From Lyophyllum atratum (taxonomy: Eukaryota > Basidiomycota > Agaricomycetes > Agaricales > Lyophyllaceae), in contig JACGCN010000040.1 of NCBI GenBank assembly GCA_014905825.1, forward strand, positions 1 to 64,000: 64,000 bases of DNA, written 5' to 3'. The notes under the pieces were generated by a model. That model was given only the letters and a program-made list of their open reading frames with translations, did not search any database and was not told the origin of the DNA. The translations under genes and the position numbers were made by a program. Positions 1 through 10,641 of this stretch are shown piece after piece. How positions within the stretch are numbered: the stretch's first letter is position 1; every line of letters starts with the position of its first letter.

Positions 1-854
1 GCTCAATTCCGAGATCTACCAAACGGCGGCGATGGTGGCGGAGGCGTTCGAGTTCAAGGAGAAGGGTTTGGAAGGAGAGGAAAGAACTGTGGAGGAGGCA
101 ACCGCCATGGATGAGGTTTACGTTAGCGCTGGTGAAATCGTGGGGGCCCGTTTGTCGGCACTGTTGAGGGCATCAAAGCATCACGAAGACCCAACGATCG
201 TTCAGATCGCTTTCCAGGCTGGGATGGCTGCGTACTCAAACTGGATTATCACCTCCTGGGACGTCGAAGATCCATACGATGAACGTGGGCTTAGCAAGAT
301 CTACGGCACGATCAGACAAGAAGGTGAGCACTCGTATGTAGTAGTATTTTATCTGTGCGAGCTCACCAATGCGAATCGACAGAAGAACAAGCCATCTCGG
401 ACGATGGCGCGCGTTGACACGTACACATATCCCTCGCATGGCAGAGCATGAGTTGGCTATGTACTTCATCGACGCCTTCGTCAATATCCTCATCGCCGCG
501 GAAGTCACTCAACAGCACTCCGAACTCCAAGAAGCAATCGAGTCCCGATTCGCAAAGCGGATAGCCATCATCGTGAAGGGCGCACAAAGGCTCCGCAGAG
601 CCATCGGAGAGGAAATCACGTCCTGTGACTTCGAGATGGTATACATCAGTCATGACAGCCCCTTCAACCCAACCCAGATGGACGACACCTTTGCGAGCAG
701 CTTTGAAAAGGGCAGGGATGAACCGGAGCCCGTGTTGTGTACGACTGAGTTGGGTTTGGCGCGCGTTGTGAAAATGCCGGGAAAGGTTGGAGAGTGGGAT
801 GAGAGCGTCCTTTTGAGGCCAAAAATCGCTTTAAATCGGGCATCGATGAGATGA
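1..854 (+). CDS. CC-family protein, copy 1 (5' end outside window)
   Basis: Partial gene whose start lies before the window. Exon 1 (to 333) reads in frame from base 2. A 49-nt GTATGT...CAG intron at 334-382 restores the frame, and exon 2 runs 383-854. It shares the C-terminal domain of the copies at 2928, 7700, 10642 and 21898: an opening LNSEIYQTAAMVAEA helix, a GRWRAL motif just after the intron, an AIGEEITS segment, FNPTQMDDTF, then TTELGL and a final LRPK. The coiled coil expected upstream is not in the window. The function of the family is unknown to me. An alternative donor at 324 breaks the frame. Confidence 0.7.
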
Positions 855-1162
855 TGGTTCCAGAGAACGAGGCAGCCTAGACAACTCGGACCACATGCTT
901 TCACTGACACGACCATCACGTTACTTTATATGACTGCAACCCTGCACGCGGTAGATCAATATATAATTCATGTATATCCCTTGTTAATGTGTACATACCT
1001 TGCTGACGCTTACATAGAGGCTGCGAAGTCGATTAGTAGAGCGTTAGAAACGGAAGACTCCTGACGCAGAAAGATTATCCGTTATACCGTAAGAATACAT
1101 TGTAGTAAATAGACCTAGACGTCGCATTAATGAAGTTATAGCTGCTAAACCTCGAGCACATA
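855..1162. other. Intergenic, no gene seen
   Basis: Converging 3' flanks of the CC copy 1 gene and the SDR-like gene. I see no coding exon or structured RNA here. Confidence 0.5.
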
Positions 1163-2712
1163 CTATGTAGAAACATCCAAGTCCATTCCAGGTTTGTGAT
1201 CCTGATCAACATCTGGCGCGGCCTGCTTAGGCTCCTCCTTTGGTGGGTTCGCCAGTTCCCATGCTTTCAAAGCATCCTCGTATGCCTCCCATACCAACCG
1301 ACCCATCACTTCTCCTCCAAACTCTCCATCATCTGGTATCTCTAACACCTCCTCCAATCCTGCGGAGCCTTTGCCCTTACCCTTGCTGTCTGTCTGCTCC
1401 GCTGCCAACGGGTCGGGCGGAGCCGGAACGTTCAGTCTTACCACGGCACATTCGGCGTACAGTGCACCTGGTTTCAAGACCTCTTCCGGCATATCTGTGA
1501 GGGATGAGTCGATAGTGCTCCCTTTCGAACCCTGTGGTTTGGCATCCGGCGCTTTGGTCCCAAGAACCTTGAAGGGTGTCGGCAGGAAGAGAGCGTGCAA
1601 CACCGTTTCTATCGACGCCGACGGTGACTTCGTAAAAATTCGAAGGAGGGGCAGGAGAAGTAGGTACCTGATAAAATGGATTATGAGGGGAATTTGGAAT
1701 GAGTGAGGAGTATAGCTTACATCATGACGCCTAGAAGACTAAATCCAGAGGGTGATGTCCAATCCGCGTTTAGCAAAGGCGCTATGGTATCGGCTCTGCT
1801 GATGCCAGGGGACACGCTAACAGCGACTATATTTGACTTCTGCACCTTCGGGTTCACAACCGGAATTGAGCTGGATCCGTCATCGGTCTTGGGAACCTGG
1901 GCGGTCGGGAGTGCATCGAGAATTCTTTGAAGATGTCTTGCAAAGATAGATGTGCGTAATGACCGAATGCCTTCCTCTAAAAACAACGACTTCGATGAAG
2001 GGGAAGGTGTTCGAGATGGGAAGGGGATGGTAAATGAGGGCCCGGCCGCAGCATAGAATGGGTTGACCACTGTAATGACACGGATGTCTCGTTCGACCGG
2101 AGCTACCAGGAATGCTGGTAGCAGAAGAGTGGTCATCAAGAACGTCGCTAGCGAAGCCGTCTCTCTCAACAAGCCTTCGTCCGGTGTTTTTGCCCGTGAC
2201 ACGAGCCCGACACTGCCGATGTGTTGGTATTCATGGGCAAAGATGATGGCGTCAATTCGCTGGTCCTGGCCAGTCAGAAAACGTGTGCAGAAGGATCGTA
2301 TTGACGGTGGTGATGTAAGATCACACTGCTCGGCGTATATTTGCTCATTAGAGAATGTCGTCCGCAAGAGTGTTATTATGATGGTGACTTCAGGCGAGTC
2401 AATTGGGTGGGGAGACAGCGCGATTATGTGGGCGCCTCGTTGAGCCAAGGATTGGAGAATTGTCAATCCGGTCGGTGTAAATCCCCCCTAGCAAACGTTT
2501 TCTGTGTTAATTTCTATTGGTTTCTACGACACGACGTTCCGACGCACCGTTACCAATATCTTCCTTGCATGCAAATCCCTTTCTCGGTTGGTCCTCCGGC
2601 CCTGCGAAAAAGCACGAAACACTAGCACAGTGACGATGGCCGCCACTATGTGGATCACGTATTGGGTTGGGAAAAAGGTGGAGAACGCAGCGTCCGCGAT
2701 TTTGAGAACCAT
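1163..2712 (-). CDS. Membrane-anchored SDR-like protein
   Basis: Three exons (2712-2548, 2487-1721, 1667-1163) give 478 aa. The N-terminus has one hydrophobic segment (about residues 15-32, YVIHIVAAIVTVLVF). A Rossmann start, KILVTGGFTPTGLTIL, is split across intron 1 and resembles the dinucleotide loop of short-chain dehydrogenases. A strand RIDAIIFAHE and a later RVITVVNPFYAAAG fit strands 4 and 5 of that fold. I cannot find a clear YxxxK catalytic pair, so it may be atypical or non-catalytic. The C-terminal ~150 residues are low complexity and charged. The ATG at 2712 is used because the upstream in-frame extension is not membrane-protein-like. Substrate unknown. Confidence 0.75.
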
Positions 2713-2825
2713 AGGTGTAGAATTGGGCTCTCTGATGCTCTCAAACCAGGAAGTCCATGCCTTGGGTGGGCAATTGCACGATAAAGCAAGACGCCCTTGG
2801 GTAACACCTTGACGACTCAAGCTGC

Positions 2826-3403
2826 TAAATATGCTCGTATTTGGCGTGACCGTCGTGATAACACAACTACAAACTACTCGTATGGTCCTCCTCGACTTGA
2901 ATGAACAACGACCATTCCGAATTCGCGTTAACTGTTCTCCTCTAATGCCGAGCAGAGGATGACCTTTGGCTTTAACATGACCGCCGTCTGTATTTCCTCT
3001 CCCACCTTGACTCGGCTGGTCAAACCCAGCTCCGTAGATCCAGCAACACGTTCACCAGCTTTATTTTTTCCGCCCACCCTTCTCTCTTCTGCATAGGTGT
3101 CATCCATGTCTTCTGGATTGAAGATGGACCCACAGCGGACAGCAGACGCGCCGATATCCATAGATGTAATTTGTTCTCCGATGGATGTGCGAAGACGGAG
3201 CGCCAGATTGTTGACCACCGACAGTGCTTCTTGAAAGCTGTCCAGCAACTTAGTATTTGTATCCTGTGGCGAACAGCCCGCGAGGATCAACACCTCGACG
3301 GTTCTCGTAGTGAGCCATGCTAGACAGCGAGTAGCAGTGTCTGATTGTGTGGCATGACGCTGGGCCATCGAGCGCCATCGCCCCGCAGCGGACTGTTTAT
3401 CTG
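2826..3403. repeat. Segmental duplication, copy A (3' half of CC gene)
   Basis: CC copy 2 exon 2 plus about 100 bp of its 3' flank. It matches 7617-8181 closely, including the non-coding stretch around AAATATGCTCGTA and the sequence CTAATGCCGAGCAGAGG versus CAATGCCGAGCAGAGG near the stop codon. Confidence 0.75.
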
Positions 3404-4529
3404 CAAAACAAACGAGTAAGATATTTAGTACGCCTGAAGAACAAGCAGAAGGCTCACTTTTCCCTAAAATCGTTGTGTAGATAACTTTCAAGACTTCGTC
3501 GTTCTCTGTGATGGTCCAGGAGTTGATGATCTTCACGCAACAACGGACAAGGCAGACTTGCAACGCCAATTGTACTAGAGTGGGATCGAAATCATGTTCA
3601 GCTTTGAAACCATGTTCAGCTTCGGACGTCTTGGATTCGGAAAGCAACGCGTGCACTATGTCCTCGCCTATCATGGACCGCGTCCTCGATGTTGCTTCCG
3701 GTGTTGGCGGCGGTCCACGTGTACGGTGCAACGAATCGGCTATGAATGCTGCTCCTTGCAGAATTTCAGCATTTAGCGCATTTGCCATTGCGATGACCTC
3801 GGCTCCCGAGAGGGAGTCCGCCTGATTGATGAACAGTCGTGCGCTATGCAACTCCGCTGCTTGCTCTTTCAATTGGTGTTGGGCGAGTTCGTAGAGTCCA
3901 TCGACACGCCGAAACTGGTCTTTGACGACCTGGAGCTCTTGTTTCTGGCGTGCACAGTAGTTGGCAGCCTCCGCCTCCTTCCGACGAGCAGCGTCGAGAT
4001 CGCGACGAAGATCCCCATTCTCCCTTCTCAGGTCATAAACACCACTCGCCAGGGCTCTGCTCTCCCTTCTCTCGGAGTCAAGCTCTCCCCTGATAGCTTC
4101 TTTCTCCCTTTCCAACGCTTTGGTCTTCAACCTCAGCTCATGCTCATTCCGAGCATCGCGCGATCGCCTCGCCCGGTCCTGGTTGCCAGAATCATGACTT
4201 TCGCGGCCGTCCCGCCCTGCCGTTCCCTCTCTCACTTGCGCACTGTCAGATTTCGGGGCACCGCCTGCTCTGTTATCGATCTTGGCGATACCTTCGATTG
4301 ACGATGAGCGGACGGGGTGATTTAGCGTCTGGTCTTCCTCGGTAGACGATGTTCCATCCAGGCGTATTGGCTGACCTTCCGACAAATCTTTACCCTCATC
4401 TCCATACCGCCCGCCATGATGCGCTTTGTCTCTAATTCCTTTTGTCTTTGCATCACTTTCTGCCACGGCTCCTGAGGAAGGACCCCATATAGACGATACT
4501 AACGATGGGATAGGTGGCCAGGCCGGCAT
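2928..4529 (-). CDS. CC-family coiled-coil protein, copy 2
   Basis: Two exons (4529-3458, 3400-2928) separated by a 57-nt GTGAGC...CAG intron that contains no in-frame stop; 514 aa. The N-terminal third is polar and disordered. Residues ~130-260 are rich in E, R, K and L with heptad spacing, typical of a coiled coil. The C-terminal domain holds LNAEILQGAAFIADSL, CCVKIINSW, GRWRSM, SIGEQITS, FNPEDMDDTY, STELGL and LKPKVIL, all shared with the other copies. The first in-frame ATG is at 4529. The open frame extends upstream to 4598, but only through a GTG. Its neighbour is an Hsp70-like gene transcribed divergently. Function unknown. Confidence 0.75.
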   Translation of the reverse strand: MPAWPPIPSLVSSIWGPSSGAVAESDAKTKGIRDKAHHGGRYGDEGKDLSEGQPIRLDGTSSTEEDQTLNHPVRSSSIEGIAKIDNRAGGAPKSDSAQVREGTAGRDGRESHDSGNQDRARRSRDARNEHELRLKTKALEREKEAIRGELDSERRESRALASGVYDLRRENGDLRRDLDAARRKEAEAANYCARQKQELQVVKDQFRRVDGLYELAQHQLKEQAAELHSARLFINQADSLSGAEVIAMANALNAEILQGAAFIADSLHRTRGPPPTPEATSRTRSMIGEDIVHALLSESKTSEAEHGFKAEHDFDPTLVQLALQVCLVRCCVKIINSWTITENDEVLKVIYTTILGKSEPSACSSGVLNILLVCFADKQSAAGRWRSMAQRHATQSDTATRCLAWLTTRTVEVLILAGCSPQDTNTKLLDSFQEALSVVNNLALRLRTSIGEQITSMDIGASAVRCGSIFNPEDMDDTYAEERRVGGKNKAGERVAGSTELGLTSRVKVGEEIQTAVMLKPKVILCSALEENS

Positions 4530-4573
4530 TGGTGGTAGTAGTCCAAGAGACGAAACTGCGGAATGGCGAGACG

Positions 4574-4792
4574 CCTTAAGGTTTGATTTCACGACCACGT
4601 AGCCTCCGAACGTGTTTAACGCGTGTGTGATTTATAGTGCAAACGCCTGAGAACTGTCAGACCACACTACCACACTTCGTGAGCATTGCTGTGGGCTCTA
4701 CGCGTCTAGATCGCATCGAGGTTTGATTCCACAACCAGTTACCTTTCCAACGCGGTTGACGCGTGTGTGATTATAGGGCAAAGACACAAAGG
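4574..4792. repeat. Diverged direct repeat in the divergent promoter region
   Basis: Two ~72-bp direct copies (about 4576-4650 and 4719-4790) both begin AGGTTTGATT and share ACGCGTGTGTGA followed by TTATAG. They lie between CC copy 2 (minus) and the Hsp70-like gene (plus). They may be duplicated promoter sequence. No further gene lies in 4530-4870. Confidence 0.6.
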
Positions 4793-4870
4793 AAGTCGTT
4801 CTGGGCTCTCATAAGAAGGCGAACGCCAGGCTGCGGTGGAGTTCTAATTGTCCCTCTTACGTCTACCACC

Positions 4871-7359
4871 ATGCCTCCTCGTTCTCCATACGCTGGACCA
4901 TATCGTAAACTCGTCCTGGCCTTTGACGTCGGGACAACATTCAGTGGAATATCTTACTGGTACGCTTTGAGATATCTGATGATCGGATCACCTGCTAAGG
5001 TCCAGCATAGTATTCTTGACCCAGGACAGATTCCCGAGATAAAGGGCGTAACAAGGCAAGTAATGGCCACCTACCTTCACATTTTCAACTAAATTGTCGT
5101 GTCACCAAGGTTTCCTGCGCAGGAACACGTCGGCGGCGACTCGAAGATCCCAAGTATCATATATTACGATCAACATGGAGTCCCTCAAGCCATTGGCGCC
5201 GAAGCGCTTAAGGAAGGTCTCGAAGACATGATCGAAGAAGAAGGATGGACCACGGCGGAATGGCAAGTACCTCCTCGATGGCCTGTTCTTTCATGCAACT
5301 CACGCTATCTACACCTCTTATAGGTTCAAGCTTCACCTGCGGCCGACGTCCGATTCCTCCTCCAGCGTCACTGAGAAGATTCCACCGCTGCCTAAGAACA
5401 AAACTGTTTTAGATATCTTCACCGATTTCCTGAGTTACCTTTACACTTGTGCTCGGACCTATATCCAAGAGACACACGCCAGCGGAGCGGATCTCTGGGC
5501 CTCGTTCGAGAAGCGAATCGAGTTTGTCCTGACCCACCCCAATGGTTGGGAAGGTGCACAGCAGGCACATATGCGTAATGCCGCAGTTCGTGCTGGCATG
5601 ATCCCTGACAATAAGGAAGGTCGCTCGCGTGTTCACTTTGTGACGGAGGGGGAAGCGAGTCTCCACTTTTGTATTCAGAGTGGGTTGACGACGGAGGCCA
5701 TGAAGGTAAGTGTCTCACTCAATATACCCTCAATACTGCTGATTCGAGTCATTAGAATGGTGAAGGTGTTTTGATCGTCGACGCCGGAGGAGGAACCATC
5801 GACATCAGTGGTTACGGTCAAGCGTCGGCTGACACTGAGTTATCCTTCCAAGAAATTGCCCCACCCCAATGTCGGTCATATCTAATTGAGCTAGGATCAC
5901 CTTGCTGAGGTCTACTCTTAGGTTACTTCCATGGATCTATTTTCGTGACCAACCATGCTCGCACCTTCCTTGAGGGTACATATAATCCTCCACCCTAAGT
6001 TTCTGTCTTCTTAGTGCGCTGTTTCCTTTAGAACTGCTCGGAGACTCCAAATTCGCCGATGATGTAGAGCATATCACGCGCTGCTTTGACAAGACCACGA
6101 AGCTTAGGTTCAGAAGCAGTGCTGAGCCCCAGTTCATCAAATTCGGGAGCGCTCGCGACAAAGACCTTGCACTCGGCATTCGTTCAGGCCAACTCAAACT
6201 TAGAGGGTAGGTACGCCGTTGCTAGCAAAGCGACATCTTTACTGATACCTCTTTTACAGCACGGATGTCTCTGCGTTCTTCGAACCTTCGATAAGTTGTA
6301 TCATAAAGTGCATCCTCGAACAGCGTAAAGTTGCCTCGAAACCAATCTCGGTAAATATCGATTTTGATAAGTGGCTATGTCAGCTGAGGCATCCAATAGT
6401 CCATCTTCTTGGTCGGAGGCTTTGCTGCAAGTACTTGGCTTTTTACCCAGCTCAAAGATTCTTTGGAGCCTATGGGTATCAACTTCTGTCGCCCCGATAG
6501 CCATGTGTGAGCATAGTACCGTCTTATAGCGATATTCACTTGCCCGCATAGTGCACTAACCTCAGCGCCATCTAGGAACAAAGCGGTCGCAGATGGAGGG
6601 GTCTCTTTCTACATTGATCATTATGTGACAGCTCGGGTTGCGAAGCACGCTTACGGGATACGGATGTGCACGGAGTATGATCCTGCCGATGCCCAACATA
6701 GGCTGCGATCTTCGTTCATCCGGAGAGATGCTTCGGGGATCGATCTCATCCCTTTTTCTTTCAGTAGCATCCTACCCAAGGTACTGAGAAATCAAAATAA
6801 TTCGAGTACCAGGCGTATCTCATTGATCATTGTTGTTCATAACCTAGAATACGCAAGTCTCCGAGGCAACCGTATTTCGACAGGCCTACGCTTGTACAAG
6901 TACATCTCATGCCGGCCTTCCTGATCAACTTGCTCAAAACATCTTGTGCTATCGAGGACTTTCGACAAAGCCACAGTGGACCGACGAGGATGCGGGTAAG
7001 TGGTTCTGTTTTTATTTCGTACGGATTCCATTCAGCTCTGGAATAGCGATGTACTACCCGCTTTGCACTGTGATTGCGGATACCCGGCGGTTCAAGAGTA
7101 CTCTGGGGACTCCCATGCGAGCCCGAGATCATGGCTGGTACTATGCCATGGATTTTGAAGTTTTGCTGAACTTCGGCCTCACGGAACTAACGGCGCAGCT
7201 TTGCTGGAAGGAGAACGTCAGTTTGCATCTCCTATTGTTGTATCGTTGCTAACAATCGGTCTTACAGGGCGAAGAGAAACGGTGAGCTTGAATTGTTTAT
7301 CATGACGACATACTTACCTTACATGGCGCAGTTCTGCAGCTGAAATTGTATACGACTGA
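4871..7359 (+). CDS. Hsp70/HSPA12-like ATPase, copy 1
   Basis: Fourteen exons give 591 aa: 4871-4959, 5011-5055, 5110-5262, 5324-5705, 5756-5870, 5922-5975, 6032-6206, 6260-6350, 6400-6506, 6576-6780, 6848-6995, 7047-7216, 7268-7281 and 7332-7359. The actin-like ATPase fold is visible. Phosphate-1 is LAFDVGTTFSG near residue 20, phosphate-2 is LIVDAGGGTID near residue 230, and a later adenosine-type loop is FLVGGFAAS. These are hallmarks of the HSPA12-like branch of Hsp70s, which lack the canonical substrate-binding domain. Introns 2 and 3 use GCAAGT (GC-AG) donors; GT alternatives break the frame. All 13 intron positions match the paralog at 16243. Cytosolic chaperone-like or signalling ATPase is inferred from family only. 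Confidence 0.85.
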
Positions 7360-7699
7360 AATGTCGCGCTCAATGCAGCGGCGTAATTAGGGGCAGCATC
7401 ACCTTGTACTACTCAGGATGCTTGTAGGCTGCGTCATTGAGGAGTGTTGGGACTTGCGACGTGTAGACCACGAAGGCTGTAATCCAGTCAGCTCTTCGAA
7501 CATATGACTGTTGCGTCGAGTTTTCAAGCTTTCTGCCAAGTCCCGACTAGGGCCACGCACGCAACACGCACGTATTGGCTGTGCTGTTCACAGACACCTT
7601 TACAGATAATTGCCAAATATGCTCGTAGTTCGCATGTCAATCGTGATAAAGCAACTACAAATTATGGACCTCTGGACTCGAACGACAACCAGGATGAAT
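7360..7699. other. Intergenic, 3' flanks only
   Basis: The 3' flank of the Hsp70-like gene and, from about 7617, the duplicated 3' flank of the CC gene. No independent gene is seen. Confidence 0.5.
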
Positions 7700-8181
7700 T
7701 CACTCTAGCTTGTCCTCTTTCAATGCCGAGCAGAGGACAACCTTGGGCTTTAATAAGATCGTCACCTGTGTCCCCTCTGCCACCTTGACTCGGCTTGTCA
7801 GACCCAGCTCCGTCGATCCAGCAACCCGTTCACCAGCTGCATTCATTCCGCCCGCCCTTCGCTCTTCTGCGTATGTGTCGTCCATGTCGTCTGGATTAAA
7901 GTCGTGCCCAGAGCCAAAAGCAACCGGAATGATATCCTGAGATGTAACTTGTTCCCCAATGGCTGTGCGAAGACGGAACACCAGATTGTTGATCATCGAA
8001 AGCCCTTCTTGAAAACTGTCCGGCAGATTAGTCGTGGTGTCTTGTGGCGCACAGCCCGCGAGAATCAGGACGTCGACGATGCTCGTAGTGAGCCACCTTA
8101 GCCAGCGTCTAACACTCTTTGGGTGTGTGGCATGAGACTTGGTCATTGAACGCCATCGCCCCGCAGCAGAATGTTTATCTG
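7617..8181. repeat. Segmental duplication, copy B (3' half of CC gene)
   Basis: Partner of 2826-3403, in the same orientation, with the Hsp70-like gene lying between the two copies. Confidence 0.75.
7700..8181 (-). pseudogene. CC-family relic, copy 3 (exon 2 only)
   Basis: An open exon 2 (8178-7700) preceded by an intact CAG acceptor, homologous to copy 2 exon 2: GRWRSM, AIGEQVTS, FNPDDMDDTY, STELGL and LKPKVVL. No exon 1, coiled coil or start codon lies upstream. The sequence at about 8240-8310 instead resembles the promoter repeat next to copy 2 (GATTTCAC, then GATTATGGCAC). It looks like a duplicate that lost exon 1. The remaining exon has no stop codon inside, so the loss may be recent. 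Confidence 0.7.
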
Positions 8182-8355
8182 CTAGAACCAATGAATCACA
8201 TAAGGGCTCCTCAATTCTAAGTGGATCGTAGTTCGTCAGTTCGTCGAGGTTCTGATTTCACAGTCCGCTGTTGGCGGGATCCATGGCAAGATTATGGCAC
8301 AAATTTCGTAAAACTACAACACACGGGTAAAATGTAAAATCAGGTCCTTCCATGG

Positions 8356-9322
8356 TTACAAGCAGAAGGTGATGACGAGGTTGACCTAGCGATCATGCTA
8401 GTCAGTATGTCGATTAAAAGGTGAAGTCATACGACTCACGTCATTGCTCTGGCACGCAACCTGGACGTATGTGTCGCTGGGCTGGTGGAACGCGGTCGGA
8501 CAGTTGGCGTTGTTGCCTGCGCCGATGGCGGACCCAGTTGAGTGAGCACATATACAAGGAGAAGGATTAAAGAGAGCTTACAGTCAGCGCCGGCGCCATC
8601 GCATCCATTGTAGTACCTGTGGAGCACGAGATACAAAAGTCAATGTTAGCCTGTGTATCGTAGCCCTCAGGAACAAGTGACGCACCTGAATCCGCTTGTC
8701 ACGGAGAAAGAATGACTGGATAGAGAGGTGGAATGCATCAGCGTCGATATTTTATACTCAGAGAAAACTTGTGCACGCACGGTGCGATGAGGGAGATGTC
8801 CGTGCTGGAACCCCCACCGGCGGTTGTTGGGTTTTTTAAAGTGGTTTCGATAAGTGTGCAGCGGTCGCCATTGAAGCCGCAGTTTCCTAATTCACAGGAA
8901 AATCAAATAAACACTAATGGGGACGTGGAAGTTCTTGCTCCTCACCAGTTTGGAGATACCTTGAGGATGGTATACTAGTCAGTGGCTGAGACCTATAAAT
9001 ATTTGGAGAAATGGAAATACGCGATGGCTCCGTTCAGAGGACCGTTTGAGACGTAATCACCGCCCGTGGAGAGGACGTTTGGGCCTTGAATAAGCCTGGG
9101 CTACGGAAGGAAAAGGACCTGGCTTCGGTAAGTGAACTATACGGATATCTTTGGATTTGCCTACGGTTCCGAAGCCACATCTGTCAAAGAATAAAGTGAG
9201 TACTATATCTACTAGGGGGTTTAGTGATGGGCTCGCCTATTGTCGAAGTGGACGACGTGGCGCTCAGCTTGCACGCTGACAGCAACGGCCAAGATGGTAG
9301 CGAAGAAGGCTTTGAACATCAT
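8356..9322 (-). CDS. Secreted cysteine-rich 'glycopeptide' family protein
   Basis: Nine exons (9322-9237, 9180-9165, 9100-9021, 8959-8946, 8886-8781, 8715-8686, 8616-8582, 8516-8440, 8385-8356) encode 157 aa. Two exons are only 14-16 nt. A signal peptide (FKAFFATILAVAVSVQA) is followed by the family pattern: RCGFGTP, LIQGPNVLSTG, YLQTGNCGFNG, CTLIETTL, GSSTDISLI, YYNGCDGAGADC and a terminal VNLVITFC. Regularly spaced Cys suggest disulfides. This matches the Agaricomycete 'glycopeptide' secreted family; its biological role is not established to my knowledge. Intron 1 has a GC donor (GCGAGC), because a stop codon precedes the next GT. No open frame longer than about 66 codons reveals this gene. 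Confidence 0.8.
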
Positions 9323-10641
9323 AGTGGTAGTCAGAAGCTAGAAACTGGACTTGGGATGGTGTATCGAGTACGGCCTGCTGAACCGACCAAAAAACCAGAG
9401 CCTTTTAAAGGTGAGAGGACCCGTTCAGCGGCTATGCTTCAGGCAGCATGAGAAATCATACCGAGGTCCCGTGTGGCCAGATGAGCTGGTCAATACACGA
9501 ACGCTTGACGCTGAGGTGAATAAGCTCCATATGAACATCGGCATTGCATCGCGCGGAGCAACAACATAACATCTGACCTTGGAAGTAGCGCCTGTCCTCC
9601 CCCACGGGGTGTTAGATGCGGCGGCGTCTCATTCCACAAGTGGCAAAACATCAGAGTCGGTGATTCCTTGACCAGCCGGGGAGTTTGGCTGTACGAATGC
9701 GAGGTACCATCATATTATCGTATGGTTGTCTGTCCATCGCAACACAGAGGAGAGCTATTTTAGTTCCAGTACACTTGTTCAACAAGCATGTATACCTATG
9801 TATAAGGGTGTAAGGGAGGAAGGCGGCACGTAAACCCATGAGCACGTTGATGGGAAAGCCACCAAGTTTGACCCTGCACGAAGGATGATGTCGCATCACA
9901 TTAGCGCAAGAGGGCTCGAGGAGGCCAGAAATAAAAGCGACTGATTTCCTCCGCAATGCATAGATTGAGAGTCAAAACAAGCGTCTCCTTGCAAAAAAAT
10001 GAGAGATGTGAGACTCTTTCGTCTGTGACGGAAAAGGACAGGCATGGGCCGGACAGCTTTGATGTAAAAATAGAAAGCAGGATTTAGACTTTAGATCGGC
10101 ATGGCAGAGAGGGATGTACAGGCAGTACAGCGCACGACAACGTCAATACAGCGGCCTGAAGGCCTCATGATCAACAGGGTGATCATGATATATATGTGTA
10201 TGTCCTAGGGGTAGAGAGATACGACGCAGAGATGGCGAGAGATGGCGATGCTGGACTTTGTTTGCCGACGGCCGAGCCGCATGAATAACGGGGGTAGTGC
10301 CTGGTAGTCCGTAGGAAGATGCCAACGCAGTCGTGACCACGTATCGCTCTTCAAAGCTTCATACCCGGGTCTCATCTAATGGGCGAGTTGGAGATTTTGG
10401 AGAAGGGACAGCTGTGTGAGAGTGGGAGTTTGAAAGTTCCAGAGGCCTCGGAACCAGCCGCGCAGTATAATAGATTAGATAAGGGCTACGGTGTGGCTAT
10501 CCTACTTCAACACTGTAGACCACATACGTTTTAACCTGATCACCGCGCGTGCAAAGCACAGCTAGCTGCTAGTGGTCATATGACTGAGATAGTATTTGAA
10601 CAGGTACTTACGTCTGCAGTACTTCCATCCTCAGGATCTCC
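9323..10641. other. 1.3-kb intergenic region, no gene seen
   Basis: Both strands were scanned. Only short open frames without family signatures or consistent splice sites are present. It contains the promoter of the glycopeptide gene and the 3' flank of CC copy 4. Confidence 0.45.

Noticed and set aside
4530..4598. Upstream extension of CC copy 2 to 4598
   Set aside because: It begins with GTG, not ATG. The first in-frame ATG is at 4529, and the extension overlaps the non-coding direct repeat.
4719..4740. tRNA B-box-like sequence GAGGTTTGATTCC
   Set aside because: No A box or cloverleaf can be drawn around it. It is part of the direct repeat in the promoter region.
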